From NCBI RefSeq assembly GCF_000246855.1, contig NC_016609.1, positions 8,134,744 to 8,198,743 of the forward strand: DNA of 64,000 nt. The letters are read 5' to 3'. Numbering within the stretch: position 1 is the first letter of the stretch; every line of letters begins with the position of its first letter. Both the position numbers and the translations under genes were made by a program. This document shows positions 8,766-18,103 of the stretch, in pieces. This DNA is from Niastella koreensis GR20-10. Its GTDB lineage: Bacteria; Bacteroidota; Bacteroidia; Chitinophagales; Chitinophagaceae. A model generated the notes under the pieces. The model worked only from the letters and a program-made list of their open reading frames with translations. It was not told the DNA's origin and made no database searches.

Positions 8766-9641
8766 TTATAACACATTCAGTACTTGTTCTTTCGCTTTTT
8801 CCAGCTCGTCTTTCATGAGCACCACACATTTCTGAATAGTGGAGTCATAGGCTTTGGCGCCGGTGGTATTTATTTCACGGCCTATTTCCTGCAGCACAAA
8901 CGACAGCTTTTTACCTTTACTTTCTTCGGGCTCGCTCAGGATGGTTTTAAAATATTCGCAATGGGTTTTCAGGCGTACCTGTTCTTCGCTAAGGTCTATT
9001 TTTTCAATGTAGTAGATCAGTTCCTGCTCCAGGCGGTTGGGATCGTAGTTTTCTTTCCCCACATTGTCTTCCAGCACCTTGGTCAATCCTTCCCTGATCT
9101 TTGTTTTACGTAAAGGTTCCAGGGTAGCAATGATGTCCTGTTGTTTTTGAATATTGCTTATGCGCAACAGCAGGTCGGCTTCCATTATTTTACCTTCTTC
9201 CATGCGGTGGGTGGTAAGATTGGCCATGGCGGCTTCAATTACCTTTTGAAATTGTGCCCACTCATTATCGGTTAGGGTATCACCGGTAGGCGTGATCACT
9301 TCGGGTAATTTAATGAGGGTGCTTAAGATATGAGAGGGATCGAGGTTCAATGCGTGCGATAACTCGGCAATGGGTTTATAATAGGCTTTAGCCAGGTCGG
9401 TATTTATGCTTACGGGTTTGGCGGCGCCGCTTTCCTTCAGGCTGACGGTACAGTCGATGGTGCCTCTTCCGAGATTTTTTGATAACAACGTTCGGATATC
9501 AAACTCAAAAGGCTTCAGGAAAGCCGGGATCTTTAAGGAGAGTTCAAATTGTTTTCCATTCAGTGATTTAATATCAACCAGGAAGGTTTTATCTCCCACG
9601 GTTTGTTCACTTCTTCCAAAGCCGGTCATTGATTTCAGCAT
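8766..9641 (-). CDS. yicC: YicC-type endoribonuclease
   Basis: A 291-residue protein of the YicC/YloC family, RNases implicated in small-RNA turnover and stress survival. The conserved N-terminus MLKSMTGFGRSE fixes the start at 9641; an in-frame upstream ATG adds 13 residues that do not fit the family. Other family features are DIKSLNGKQFELSLKIP, the central NYDPNRLEQELIYYIEKIDLSEE and the C-terminal KKLSFVLQEIGREINTTGAKAYD, with acidic residues thought to bind metal. Spacers on both sides are repeat-rich, so it is probably monocistronic. Confidence 0.92.
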   Translation of the reverse strand: MLKSMTGFGRSEQTVGDKTFLVDIKSLNGKQFELSLKIPAFLKPFEFDIRTLLSKNLGRGTIDCTVSLKESGAAKPVSINTDLAKAYYKPIAELSHALNLDPSHILSTLIKLPEVITPTGDTLTDNEWAQFQKVIEAAMANLTTHRMEEGKIMEADLLLRISNIQKQQDIIATLEPLRKTKIREGLTKVLEDNVGKENYDPNRLEQELIYYIEKIDLSEEQVRLKTHCEYFKTILSEPEESKGKKLSFVLQEIGREINTTGAKAYDSTIQKCVVLMKDELEKAKEQVLNVL

Positions 9642-9675
9642 AACGTACCTTTTTTTAGCAAGGTAATGAAATAAA

Positions 9676-9784
9676 GGCACAAGCTACAAGGCGCAAGCCT
9701 CAAGCCCTGAAATTCGGGGTTTCGCATAAAACTCAGACTTTCTGAGTTTAAATTCCCTGTGCCTTGAATGTTTAGTCTTGTGCC
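9676..9784. repeat. CAAGCTACAAGGCGCAAGCC-type repeat spacer
   Basis: Short degenerate words (GGCACAAGCTACAAG, GCGCAAGCCTCAAGCC, TGTGCCTTGAATG, CTTGTGCCTTAC) fill the spacer, and the two ends are roughly inverted (AGGCACAAG ... CTTGTGCCTT). CTCAGACTTTCTGAG in the middle is a small hairpin. Confidence 0.5.
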
Positions 9785-10369
9785 TTACCGGAATAGGTGA
9801 GTATAGATATCATTTTTATTCATTTCACGCATTTCGCCGGGTAACAAACCGTCTAAGGTGATGCGTTCAATGCGATAACGGATGAGCCGAAGGGTAGGAA
9901 AGCCGGTTTGGGCTGTCATTTTTCGTACCTGGCGGTTCTTTCCTTCGGTTAATACCAGTTTAACCCAACTGGTTGGGATGTCTTTTCGATAACGGATGGG
10001 TGGATTGCGTTCGGGTACCGGCGGTGTGTTAGCAAAACGCGTTGCTTTGCATGGCCTGGTGCGGTATTTTGACCCGTTAATGGTTATGGTAACGCCGGTT
10101 TGTAGTTGTTGTATTGCTTTATCATGTATCTCGCCATCAACCTGTACCCAATATTCCCGTTCGTGTGCAAAGGAAGGATTCAACAGGCGATGATTTAACG
10201 AAGTATCATTGGTTAGGATCAATATTCCTTCACTGTCATAATCTAACCGGCCAACAGGATATACATCTGCCGGTACATTGAAGAATGTTTTCAATGTATG
10301 TTTCCCTTCTTCAGAAGAGAATTGTGATAATACCTGGAATGGTTTGTAAATGATAAAATAGCGATGCAT
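9785..10369 (-). CDS. RluE-like 23S rRNA pseudouridine synthase
   Basis: A 194-residue RsuA/RluB/RluE-family pseudouridine synthase without an N-terminal S4 domain, which points to the RluE subgroup (23S rRNA U2457 in E. coli). The catalytic Asp lies in GRLDYDSEGILILTND; MHRYFIIYKPFQVLSQF at the start and LTEGKNRQVRKM near the end are family motifs. The gene begins directly after a 9-bp hairpin. Site specificity is inferred from architecture only. Confidence 0.88.
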   Translation of the reverse strand: MHRYFIIYKPFQVLSQFSSEEGKHTLKTFFNVPADVYPVGRLDYDSEGILILTNDTSLNHRLLNPSFAHEREYWVQVDGEIHDKAIQQLQTGVTITINGSKYRTRPCKATRFANTPPVPERNPPIRYRKDIPTSWVKLVLTEGKNRQVRKMTAQTGFPTLRLIRYRIERITLDGLLPGEMREMNKNDIYTHLFR

Positions 10370-10378
10370 ACAAATGAA

Positions 10379-10402
10379 AATCTCCCGGTGAACCGGGAGA
10401 TT
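10379..10402. terminator. hairpin flanked by T tracts
   Basis: TCTCCCGGT/ACCGGGAGA (10381-10400) forms a 9-bp stem with TTTT-like runs on both strands. It lies 10 bases upstream of the minus-strand pseudouridine synthase start, so it is either the end of a transcript coming from the empty region at 10403-10898 or a 5-prime UTR structure. Confidence 0.5.
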
Positions 10403-10874
10403 TATTATATGGATGGGTTAGTAAGTACCGGGAAATAAATTTCCCTCCACAATATTAAAAATAATTTTTTCTATCTAAAAAAATATTCTAATAAATTTTA
10501 TTCACATTTTTTTTATGTTATGGGGAAAAGCGATGGCTTATTTCATCGTTATGTGCAATGCGGAACCTGTTTTTATCTCCACCTTATGATAAACGCTTAC
10601 TTGTTTTTATTTTTTTCATCTGCTGAAACATGCGCTGGCGTTGAGTTGTACGTTATGTGGTATGTTGAGTGATAACAACACATGTTGTTAACGGCATGTT
10701 TACTTCATAATCAGATTATGCATGCATTACAGTAAGAAAATCCATTGATGGAGCTGGTAACTGAAAATAATTTTTTGGCAAAAAGATCATTGAAATGGTT
10801 AAAAGGTGGTCTTAATATATCATAAAACATGAAACTGAAAGGAATAATACCCCATCGGTGTGCTGATCGTGCGT
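10403..10874. other. intergenic region without recognised gene
   Basis: About 470 bases, AT-rich in the first third. I see no convincing reading frame. It contains an 18-bp palindrome (TAACAACA-CA-TGTTGTTA, 10673-10690). A small RNA or regulatory region is possible, since hairpins bound it on one side and a promoter on the other. Confidence 0.4.
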
Positions 10875-10882
10875 TACTTTTG
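10875..10882 (+). promoter_or_regulatory. -7 promoter element (TACTTTTG)
   Basis: Exact TAnnTTTG match 16 bases before the lpxD-like ATG. The predicted start site leaves a very short leader. Confidence 0.5.
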
Positions 10883-10898
10883 CGAAAATTAATCGGTT

Positions 10899-11846
10899 AT
10901 GAAATTTCCTGCTCCTGTTTCGGTTAAATGGATAGCCAATTTGATTGGTGCTGAGTTGGCTGGCAATACAGAAGGCATGGCTACTGGTATCAATGAGCTG
11001 CATAAAGTAGAACCAGGCGACCTGGTTTTCGTTGATCATCCCAAATACTACAACAAGTGTCTGTATTCTGAAGCCACTTTTATTATCATAAATCAAAAAA
11101 CTGAGTGTCCTGAAGGTAAAGCGTTACTGATTGTTGATAATCCGTTTGAAGCGTATCAAACTATAGTACGTCACTTTCGGCCCTTTAAACCCGCTGTTAA
11201 GCCAATCAGCGATTCGGCAACCATCGGGGAGGGCACATATATAGCGCCTAACGTTTATATCGGTCATGAAGTTAGCATTGGTAAGGATTGTTTTATCGGC
11301 CCCAACGTTACCATCATGGACCACTGCGTTATTGGTGATAATGTTATCATCCAGGCGGGAACCGTAATAGGGTCAGATGCTTTTTATTACAATACCAAAA
11401 AAGACCGGGCGGTATGGTACAGGAAAATGGAAAGCTGTGGAAGGGTAGTTATTGAAAGCGATGTGGAGATCGGTGCCGGTTGCACCATCGATCGTGGTGT
11501 ATCGCACGATACCCGGCTTGGCCGGGGCAGCAAGCTTGATAATATGGTTCATATTGGTCACGATACGGTTTTAGGTGCAAACTGTTTGCTGGCTGCGCAG
11601 GTTGGCATAGCGGGCGCTACAACGCTTGGTAACGGGGTTATTCTCTGGGGCCAGGTGGGCATTTCAAAAACTTTATCTATTGGTGATAATGCGGTTGTAC
11701 TGGCGCAAAGTGGTGTGGGTGGTACACTGGAAGGGGGTAAGGTTTATTTTGGTTCACCGGCAGAGGACGCCAGTACAAAAAAGCGGGAACTGGTTTGGGT
11801 GAAAAGGATACCGGAGATCTGGGAGAAGATAAAAGGAAATAAGTAA
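10899..11846 (+). CDS. lpxD: LpxD-like UDP-3-O-acylglucosamine N-acyltransferase
   Basis: A 315-residue left-handed beta-helix acyltransferase acting in lipid A synthesis, adding the second acyl chain from acyl-ACP to UDP-3-O-acyl-glucosamine. The N-terminal uridine-binding domain (about 1-100) is followed by hexapeptide repeats (IGEGTYIAPNVYIG, IGDNVIIQAGTVIGSDAF) and the catalytic His region DNMVHIGHD. Many Bacteroidota have a second LpxD-like protein with unclear substrate, so this could be the paralogue. It is monocistronic with its own promoter and a downstream inverted repeat. Confidence 0.85.
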   Translation: MKFPAPVSVKWIANLIGAELAGNTEGMATGINELHKVEPGDLVFVDHPKYYNKCLYSEATFIIINQKTECPEGKALLIVDNPFEAYQTIVRHFRPFKPAVKPISDSATIGEGTYIAPNVYIGHEVSIGKDCFIGPNVTIMDHCVIGDNVIIQAGTVIGSDAFYYNTKKDRAVWYRKMESCGRVVIESDVEIGAGCTIDRGVSHDTRLGRGSKLDNMVHIGHDTVLGANCLLAAQVGIAGATTLGNGVILWGQVGISKTLSIGDNAVVLAQSGVGGTLEGGKVYFGSPAEDASTKKRELVWVKRIPEIWEKIKGNK

Positions 11847-11857
11847 TTCAATAAAGT

Positions 11858-11927
11858 GAATGACCTGTAAGGTCCGCCATAGAGTCTAAAACAATTAGAA
11901 TGCTATGCGGCCCTTGACAGGTCATTC
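11858..11927. terminator. CCTGTMAGG-family inverted repeat, terminator-like
   Basis: Imperfect 25-base arms (GAATGACCTGTAAGGTCCGCCATAG and a near-complement) enclose about 20 bases; it lies 11 bases after the lpxD stop. A half-copy (ACCTGTCAGGTGCA) follows at about 11953-11967. Related to elements at 33249 and 48866. Confidence 0.6.
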
Positions 11928-12012
11928 TTCATTTTTAAATATGTCATTTAAACCTGTCAGGTGCAATTAAGCCTGATATTAAGGCAAACTCAAATGATGC
12001 AGCTTACAGGTT

Positions 12013-12756
12013 TTATTTAAACTTCGAAAGGAACTCATCCTTCTTGCGCATAGATACTTCAATAGTAGTACCATCATCCATTTCGATGGTGCCGCCGCGG
12101 CCCCGGTTGTATTTTTTTATAAAATAGTGGTTGATAATGTACGATTGGTGCACGCGGCTAAAGTTTTCAAAGGGAAGAATGTCTTCAAATTCCTTTAACG
12201 TGCGCGAAACCATTATTTTCTGCTGATCCTGCATATACACAAACGTATAACTGCCTCTTGCTTCCAGCCAAACCAGTTCGTTGATGTTTACAAAAACCAA
12301 CCCATCGAGGGTAGGAAGGGCTACTTTTTGTAATACGGGTTTGTTTACCGACAGGTTATACATCAATGTATCTATCTTACTGGTAATATTTTTTGTTTTA
12401 ATACGATCGGCTGCTTTGAATACGGCCGTTTGCAGCTCTTTTATATTCACCGGCTTTAACAAATAATCCAGCGCAGAGTATTTTATGGCATTGATGGCAT
12501 AGTTATCGAAGGCGGTAACAAAAATGATCTCGAAGTTAACCGGCGACAGGCTGTTGAGCAGCTCAAAGGCATTGCCAAACGGCATTTCAATATCCAAAAA
12601 AACCAGGTCGGGCTGGGTATCTATAATAAGGGTCTGCCCGGTGCGGATGTTTTCGGCCACCCCGATCATTTCTATAAGCGGACAGTACTTAATCAGCAGC
12701 AGTTTAAGCGCTTCTATGTTATTGGGTTCGTCGTCTATTATGATGGTGCGTATCAT
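12013..12756 (-). CDS. LytTR response regulator
   Basis: A 247-residue regulator with a receiver domain (Asp8/Asp9, phospho-acceptor Asp55 in FLDIEMP, Lys in YLLKPVN) and a C-terminal LytTR DNA-binding domain (LVFVNINELVWLEARGSYTFVYMQ ... FSRVHQSYIIN). Such regulators bind paired direct repeats. Its ATG overlaps the stop of the cognate sensor by 4 bases, so sensor and regulator are translated together. Confidence 0.93.
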   Translation of the reverse strand: MIRTIIIDDEPNNIEALKLLLIKYCPLIEMIGVAENIRTGQTLIIDTQPDLVFLDIEMPFGNAFELLNSLSPVNFEIIFVTAFDNYAINAIKYSALDYLLKPVNIKELQTAVFKAADRIKTKNITSKIDTLMYNLSVNKPVLQKVALPTLDGLVFVNINELVWLEARGSYTFVYMQDQQKIMVSRTLKEFEDILPFENFSRVHQSYIINHYFIKKYNRGRGGTIEMDDGTTIEVSMRKKDEFLSKFK

Positions 12757-15611
12757 TTTTTCACAGGTTTAATTGTAATCGTATAAGGGAATCGCAAGGT
12801 GATACGGGTGCCGGTAGCCTGACCATGTGCATCTGTGAGGTCATTTATTTCAATGGTTATGGGGTCTGATAATTGACGATTTAAAATATTTATTCTTTCA
12901 GTGGTCAATGAGATGCCTTTTGATTGGTATTCCACATGCATTTTTGATTTGTATTCACTGGCTTTCTTACGTCCGATGCCATTGTCCTGAATAATGCATA
13001 CGAACCCTGTACTGATTTTTTGAAATTTTATATCAATAAGGCCAATGCCGCTCTCCTTATACCTGATACCATGCCTGATGCTGTTCTCGATAAAAGGCTG
13101 CAAGATCATGGTTGGGATATGCTCCATATCGGCATCGAGTGTTGGATCAACCTCGATGGTATAGTTGAAGGAATGGCCAAAACGCATCATCTCCATTTCA
13201 AGGTATCGCTGCAGGTATTTGATTTCATTGGTAATGGAAATGGTGCTTTTTTCCGAATTGTCGAGCGTTTGCCTGATGAGGTGGGCAAATTCACTCAGGT
13301 ACAGATTGGTTGATTCGATGTCGTTTGTTATTATGAAATTTTGTATACTGTTGAGGCAGTTGAATATAAAATGCGGGTTCATTTGCGACCGCAGCGCCAT
13401 CTGCTCCAGCTCATTGAGCTTTTGCTGTACTGATGTTCTTTCCTGTTCTTTCTTCCGCTGAATGCTAAACCGCCATGCCACCAGCAGCCAGGTGATTAAA
13501 ATAACCACGGCAATGATCAGGATCTGGAAGGGCAATGTTTGCCAGAAGGGCGCCTCTACAATGAACGCGATGGTGACAGGGTTGCTGACAATGCCTTTTT
13601 TGTTTATGGCAATCAGTTCAAACTCGTAATTACCCGGTGGCAGGGATGGGTATTCCAGTACATTTTGTGTAGTTGAATCCCAACTATCGGTAAGGCCTTT
13701 TAAGCGATAACGATACCAGATATTGCCGCCCGATTTAAAGGAGATGCCTGCATAATATATTTTCAAACTGTTTTCCTGGTAACCCAGCCGGTAACTGCCT
13801 TTCAATGGCTGCGGTTTATTACCCACCGAAATATCGAGGATGCGCAAATTACATTTTGAGTAGTGGCCTGTTTTGGTTTCATCGAACCAGGTAACACCCG
13901 CGGGCGAACCTGCATAAATGGTATTGCCATCCACATATACTGCATTAATAATATCTGTGGGCAGGCCATCGGAGGTGGTGTAAGTGGTAACCGGAAATGG
14001 TGTTTGACTGATGTTGATCTTGTTCAACCCTTTATCAGTACCGGCCCACAGGAAGTCGTTGGTTACAAACAGCGTTCTGCAAATGTTACTTGAAATTCCC
14101 TGCTGGGTGGTTATCTGGTTCACCACCTGGTCGTTTTTCATGCAAATGATACCGGCGCCATAGGTGGCAATGTACAACAGGCCATCGGGCCCTTTACAGA
14201 AATAGCTGATGCGTTGACGTAACGATGGAATGGCGTCGCCCATATAGCGTACCTCTTTATTGAGGTTCACTATATACAACCCATTTACTGTTCCTATATA
14301 ATAGTTGTTGTTATAAAAACATACACTGGTAGTACGGCTGGGAAAAATAGTATCCTGGATAGACAGATCGTTGGGATGGATCAACAGGGCCCGTCTGGAG
14401 GTGCCTGCCAATACCATTCCATTGGGTAATTCTTCAATTGATTTTATTGCAAAAATGCGGGTGTTGAAGACGGCGCCCCCGCTGGTTTTTTTTACCAGCA
14501 GGCCATCTGAACCCATTAGCAATGAACCGTCCTTTAATTGCGCCAAACAGGTTACCCGGTTGGTGCTGCCATAGTATAAGGACGTGTTAAACTCTTTATT
14601 GGCGTTGATGGTGTCAATGGATTTTCCATGCAACAGGTATATTTTTCCAAAGGCGGTGCCTGCATATATTTTGTTGTTGATCTTGGCCAGTGAAAAGATC
14701 TCCTGCGTCTGGTTCTCACAGAAATAGTGGGTTTTAAATTCCCGTGACGCCAGTTTGAATACGCCTTCGCCCAGGGTGGCAAACCAGATGTTCTTTTCAC
14801 TGTCAACCACGGCATGGCTGATCTGCTTTCCCTTCAGAAAGGACTCTTCATAATGATCGAACGTAACCGTATCCACCATGTAGCTGCCATACCATGTATT
14901 GGTAAACAATACATGGTTAACACCCGGGTCATAATCTTCGGCAGTAACTTTTAGCCCTGTCCGTACCTTATTCAGTTTTGATGTGGGATCCGCAAACCCA
15001 CTGTTTGCGCAGGGAATGGGGATCATTTTCCCATTGGTGACTACAAAGCAGGAGTCGTCGATGTTTAACTGAAATCCTTTGCCGTGCTGGTTAGGCCGTA
15101 AAAAAACAGCACTGCTTTCATTGCTTTTATATTGGGTAATAACATTATTGGCGCTTACCACGGTGACGGAATTATCTGCATAAAACCCCACATCCTGGTC
15201 GCTGCTTTCACGGAAATAAACGATAACAGAGGAGAGTTTGATCTTTTTGAGCACCGGATCATTTTCCTGGTTGTGTATTTTTCCGTTGTAATAATAGCAG
15301 ACGGTATTCTTGAAAGGGGCCATCCATATTCTGCCTTTGGAGTCGGCAAAAAGTTTTAAGATCTCGGTTTCGGGTAATCCGTCGCCGGTAGTGAAGTTTT
15401 TGAAATGGGTGCCATCGAAGCGGCTGATCCCGGCTTCGGTTGCAAACCAGATGAAGCCGTCTTTGTCCTGGCAGAGGTCGTAGATGGTAGAACCGGCCAA
15501 CCCGTCTTTTACATCGTAATGAATATAATTATACTCCTGGGCAAAGGAAGTACATACAGTAATTAAACCGGTTAACAGCAGTAGCGTTTTAATGGTGCGT
15601 CTAGGTGTCAT
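12753..15611 (-). CDS. propeller-type LytS-like sensor histidine kinase
   Basis: A 952-residue sensor: signal peptide (to about residue 25), a periplasmic region of two-component-regulator propeller repeats (motifs such as DGFIWFATEAGISRFDG, GRIWMAP, DFLWAGTDKGLNKIN), a Y_Y_Y-like beta domain ending in LPPGNYEFELIAINKKG, one transmembrane helix at about 690-712, then a His_kinase (LytS) domain with His747 in MNPHFIFNCLN and an ATPase with ENSIRHG (842-848) and DNGIG (876-880). Sensors of this build often respond to polysaccharides or redox, but no carbohydrate utilisation genes are adjacent here. Confidence 0.92.
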   Translation of the reverse strand: MTPRRTIKTLLLLTGLITVCTSFAQEYNYIHYDVKDGLAGSTIYDLCQDKDGFIWFATEAGISRFDGTHFKNFTTGDGLPETEILKLFADSKGRIWMAPFKNTVCYYYNGKIHNQENDPVLKKIKLSSVIVYFRESSDQDVGFYADNSVTVVSANNVITQYKSNESSAVFLRPNQHGKGFQLNIDDSCFVVTNGKMIPIPCANSGFADPTSKLNKVRTGLKVTAEDYDPGVNHVLFTNTWYGSYMVDTVTFDHYEESFLKGKQISHAVVDSEKNIWFATLGEGVFKLASREFKTHYFCENQTQEIFSLAKINNKIYAGTAFGKIYLLHGKSIDTINANKEFNTSLYYGSTNRVTCLAQLKDGSLLMGSDGLLVKKTSGGAVFNTRIFAIKSIEELPNGMVLAGTSRRALLIHPNDLSIQDTIFPSRTTSVCFYNNNYYIGTVNGLYIVNLNKEVRYMGDAIPSLRQRISYFCKGPDGLLYIATYGAGIICMKNDQVVNQITTQQGISSNICRTLFVTNDFLWAGTDKGLNKINISQTPFPVTTYTTSDGLPTDIINAVYVDGNTIYAGSPAGVTWFDETKTGHYSKCNLRILDISVGNKPQPLKGSYRLGYQENSLKIYYAGISFKSGGNIWYRYRLKGLTDSWDSTTQNVLEYPSLPPGNYEFELIAINKKGIVSNPVTIAFIVEAPFWQTLPFQILIIAVVILITWLLVAWRFSIQRKKEQERTSVQQKLNELEQMALRSQMNPHFIFNCLNSIQNFIITNDIESTNLYLSEFAHLIRQTLDNSEKSTISITNEIKYLQRYLEMEMMRFGHSFNYTIEVDPTLDADMEHIPTMILQPFIENSIRHGIRYKESGIGLIDIKFQKISTGFVCIIQDNGIGRKKASEYKSKMHVEYQSKGISLTTERINILNRQLSDPITIEINDLTDAHGQATGTRITLRFPYTITIKPVKK

Positions 15612-15628
15612 AGAAAGTTCAACTGCTA

Positions 15629-15645
15629 TGACGACGGTGTCGTCA
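15629..15645. promoter_or_regulatory. 17-bp palindrome upstream of sensor kinase
   Basis: TGACGAC-GGT-GTCGTCA is a perfect palindrome 17 bases before the kinase start. It could be an operator or a 5-prime UTR hairpin. Confidence 0.35.
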
Positions 15646-15782
15646 CAGACTAACAGTTTGCTTTCAATAACCGGTCGCGCCTACGGTTTTGAAATTCCGT
15701 CTGAAGGTATAAAAAAAGGGATTAGTCGGGTATTTTAAAATGCAAAGGTTTTATTAATACGCGTACACCTGACAGGTATTGT

Positions 15783-16871
15783 TTATTGATATATATAATC
15801 GTAAGGCAACAGTTCGGATAGTTTTTTCCAGGCCCAGTAGCCTGAATTGATTACGTCGTTCTGTTCGTAAAAGTAGCCGTTCTTTTCTATCACAAAACCG
15901 TTGGAAACGTCCAGCACCGTGATCTGGAAGCGGGTGGTTGCCGGTAATTTATATTCTTCGAGGAATTGTTTATCGGGGTATACCTTGTCGTAACTGATGC
16001 GGTAACGGCCGTTCCAGCTTACTTCCACATCGCCGCTGTCAACCAGGTAATCCTGTTCATTATAAGGGTTGGTGATAAAAGTTCCTTTTACGCTTTCAGG
16101 ATCGTCGTTCAGTTTTTCAAGAATAAAACCATCCTGCTTTAATGAGCTATCGTAAAAAGAACGCATAAAATGCATGCGTGAACCCAGGTAAGTACGTGCG
16201 CGGTTCTTTTTCCATTGCGCTTTTACTTCTTCGGTACTATCCATTTCCTGAAACAGGGGTGAGCCGGAGTAGGAAGATATATTGGTGTTATAATCGTAGC
16301 TGAAAGAATCGAGCTGGTACCTGATCTTATACCCAAGGGCATAGTTAACAATAATCACATCTTCCCTGGCCATTATTTTCAGGCGGTTCCTTTTTTTAGA
16401 AAAGTAGAAGTGTAACGCCTGGGGATTTTCAACGGCACACTGGTTTGAATTTCCGGAATTGCCGATAAAGTTCTGGTTAAAGAATTTTCCGTATTTGTTC
16501 AAGCCATCCGGGTCTTCGGTGCTGGCTACTACTGCCACTTCTGATAACGATTTATTTTCTTTTGCCAGATCTATTTTTAAGGTATCGGCAGCCGGCTGGC
16601 TGGCGCTGATGCGCATGATCTTTTTTTCGTAACCGGTATAGGTTACTACCATGTCGTAGCCGCCATTGGGCAGGCGCATAAAAAATAATCCGTCGTTATT
16701 GGTAATTGTTCCCTGGGTGGTGCTTTGGCAATAGGCCGATGCGCCTACGAGTGGTTGTTTTGTTTCTGCATCAACTACCTTACCGAAAACTACAAATGTT
16801 TTTTCCTGTGCCAGGGTAGCGGAATAACAGGTTACGGATAACAGCAGGATCATTAAATGTTTCATCTTCAT
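15783..16871 (-). CDS. secreted protein with CarboxypepD_reg-like domain
   Basis: A 362-residue exported protein: signal peptide ending ATLAQ, then a carboxypeptidase regulatory-like beta-sandwich (VFGKVVDAETKQPLVGASAYC ... TITNNDGLFFMRLP, about 28-110), the domain found at the N-terminus of TonB receptors and in surface proteins. The C-terminal 250 residues have no family I recognise; there is no barrel and no type IX sorting domain. I start at the ATG at 16871 (MKMKHL); an upstream ATG at 16907 would place extra polar residues before the signal. A TonB-independent surface or periplasmic role is likely. Confidence 0.75.
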   Translation of the reverse strand: MKMKHLMILLLSVTCYSATLAQEKTFVVFGKVVDAETKQPLVGASAYCQSTTQGTITNNDGLFFMRLPNGGYDMVVTYTGYEKKIMRISASQPAADTLKIDLAKENKSLSEVAVVASTEDPDGLNKYGKFFNQNFIGNSGNSNQCAVENPQALHFYFSKKRNRLKIMAREDVIIVNYALGYKIRYQLDSFSYDYNTNISSYSGSPLFQEMDSTEEVKAQWKKNRARTYLGSRMHFMRSFYDSSLKQDGFILEKLNDDPESVKGTFITNPYNEQDYLVDSGDVEVSWNGRYRISYDKVYPDKQFLEEYKLPATTRFQITVLDVSNGFVIEKNGYFYEQNDVINSGYWAWKKLSELLPYDYIYQ

Positions 16872-17044
16872 GGTATTTTTCAAAAGATGGATATGAATAT
16901 TTTCCAATATACAACCAGCCTGTAAATATTAAAACGTTTGGCTGACTGTGAAAGTATTGAGATAACCGGCTTTGGCAAACCATCCCAGGTTAAATTTCTT
17001 TAACATATTAGCCGGGTTGGGCATGTATAACGGGTTTTTGCCGG

Positions 17045-18049
17045 CTACAGCGGTTGCAAATGGGCCAGGTATTGTTCGCAATCTTTTTTTATCGCTTTTT
17101 CGAGGGGCGTAAATGTAAATCCGGGGAGGGATGTTAATAATTTACTGTTGTCGAAGTAGGTAACGCTTTGTGCCACGCGGGCGCTTTCACGGGTAAGCAG
17201 CGGTCTTTTTCCCGACATCATGGCTTTCAACTTTTCCATGCGCCAGGCCATATTACCCAAAAAAGGCGTTGCTTCTTTGTGCGGGTGTTTTTTACCCAGG
17301 CCATCGGCGATGGTATTGAATAATTGTTGAAAGGACCAGTTATCACCGTTAACGATAAACCGCTCGCTGCTTATTTCACTTTCCATAAGCAGTACGGCAG
17401 CCCGCGCTACATCCGTTACCGCCACAAATCCATTTATTCCCTTTGTAAACCAGGGAAATTCCCGGTATACATTTTTGAACAGCGCACAGCTGGAAGAGCT
17501 CCAGTCGCCATAACCCAGCACGGTGCTGGGATTTACAACCACCATGTTCAGTCCTTCGGCTGCGCCGCGCCATACTTCCACTTCTGCGTGGTATTTGCTG
17601 ATGGCGTAGGTGGTATGCCATTTACCGGGCAGCCATTTTTTTTCTTCATTGACGGTTTCGCCGCTCCTGGTGCGGCCAATGGCGGCCACAGAACTGAGGT
17701 GTACAAAGCGTTTGACGTCTTTTTCCAACGCCAGGTTCACCACGTTAGCCGTTCCTTCAATATTGATCTTGTTAAGCGTTCTTCTGTCGGAGTCGTGAAA
17801 AGATACTTTGGCGGCGGCATGAATAACAGCATCGGTGCCCGTCATGGCCTCGTCGAGCGACACCACATCGAGCACATCGCCCGGCACCCATTCAACTTTA
17901 TCGCTGATGTGCGCCGGGATAAAAAAAGGAACGGCCTTACTGTGGCGGATGGCCCGCACAGCATATCCTTTTTCAACCAGTTCTTTAATGATGTAGGCGC
18001 CAATAAAGCCGGTACCGCCTGTAACGAGTATTTTGGTTAACAAGTGCAA
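17045..18049 (-). CDS. NAD-dependent epimerase/dehydratase family protein
   Basis: A 334-residue extended SDR with the GGTGFIG dinucleotide motif at residues 11-17 and catalytic Ser119/Ser120, Tyr148 and Lys152 (YAISK). The HAAAKVSF and VNPSTVLGYG segments resemble dihydroflavonol-reductase-like and 3-beta-HSD-like reductases, so an aldehyde/ketone or sugar substrate is possible. It lies upstream of nothing co-directional within 100 bases except the surface protein, and 54 bases after the hydroxyacyl-CoA dehydrogenase gene. Confidence 0.85.
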   Translation of the reverse strand: MHLLTKILVTGGTGFIGAYIIKELVEKGYAVRAIRHSKAVPFFIPAHISDKVEWVPGDVLDVVSLDEAMTGTDAVIHAAAKVSFHDSDRRTLNKINIEGTANVVNLALEKDVKRFVHLSSVAAIGRTRSGETVNEEKKWLPGKWHTTYAISKYHAEVEVWRGAAEGLNMVVVNPSTVLGYGDWSSSSCALFKNVYREFPWFTKGINGFVAVTDVARAAVLLMESEISSERFIVNGDNWSFQQLFNTIADGLGKKHPHKEATPFLGNMAWRMEKLKAMMSGKRPLLTRESARVAQSVTYFDNSKLLTSLPGFTFTPLEKAIKKDCEQYLAHLQPL

Positions 18050-18103
18050 TAATTAACAGGGCACGAAGATAACCTTTCTGCAATGAAGAAGGGCGATTAT
18101 TAG

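Noticed and set aside
10812..11096. Minus-strand frame over the lpxD start
   Set aside because: It overlaps the conserved lpxD N-terminus and has no start context or family features.
12753..15611. Sensor as part of a polysaccharide utilisation locus
   Set aside because: No SusC/SusD or glycoside hydrolase cluster is adjacent, so only a generic two-component role is supported.
17324..18040. Long open frame opposite the epimerase gene
   Set aside because: It mirrors the conserved Rossmann-fold gene; composition (His/Phe/Gly-rich) is typical of an antisense frame.
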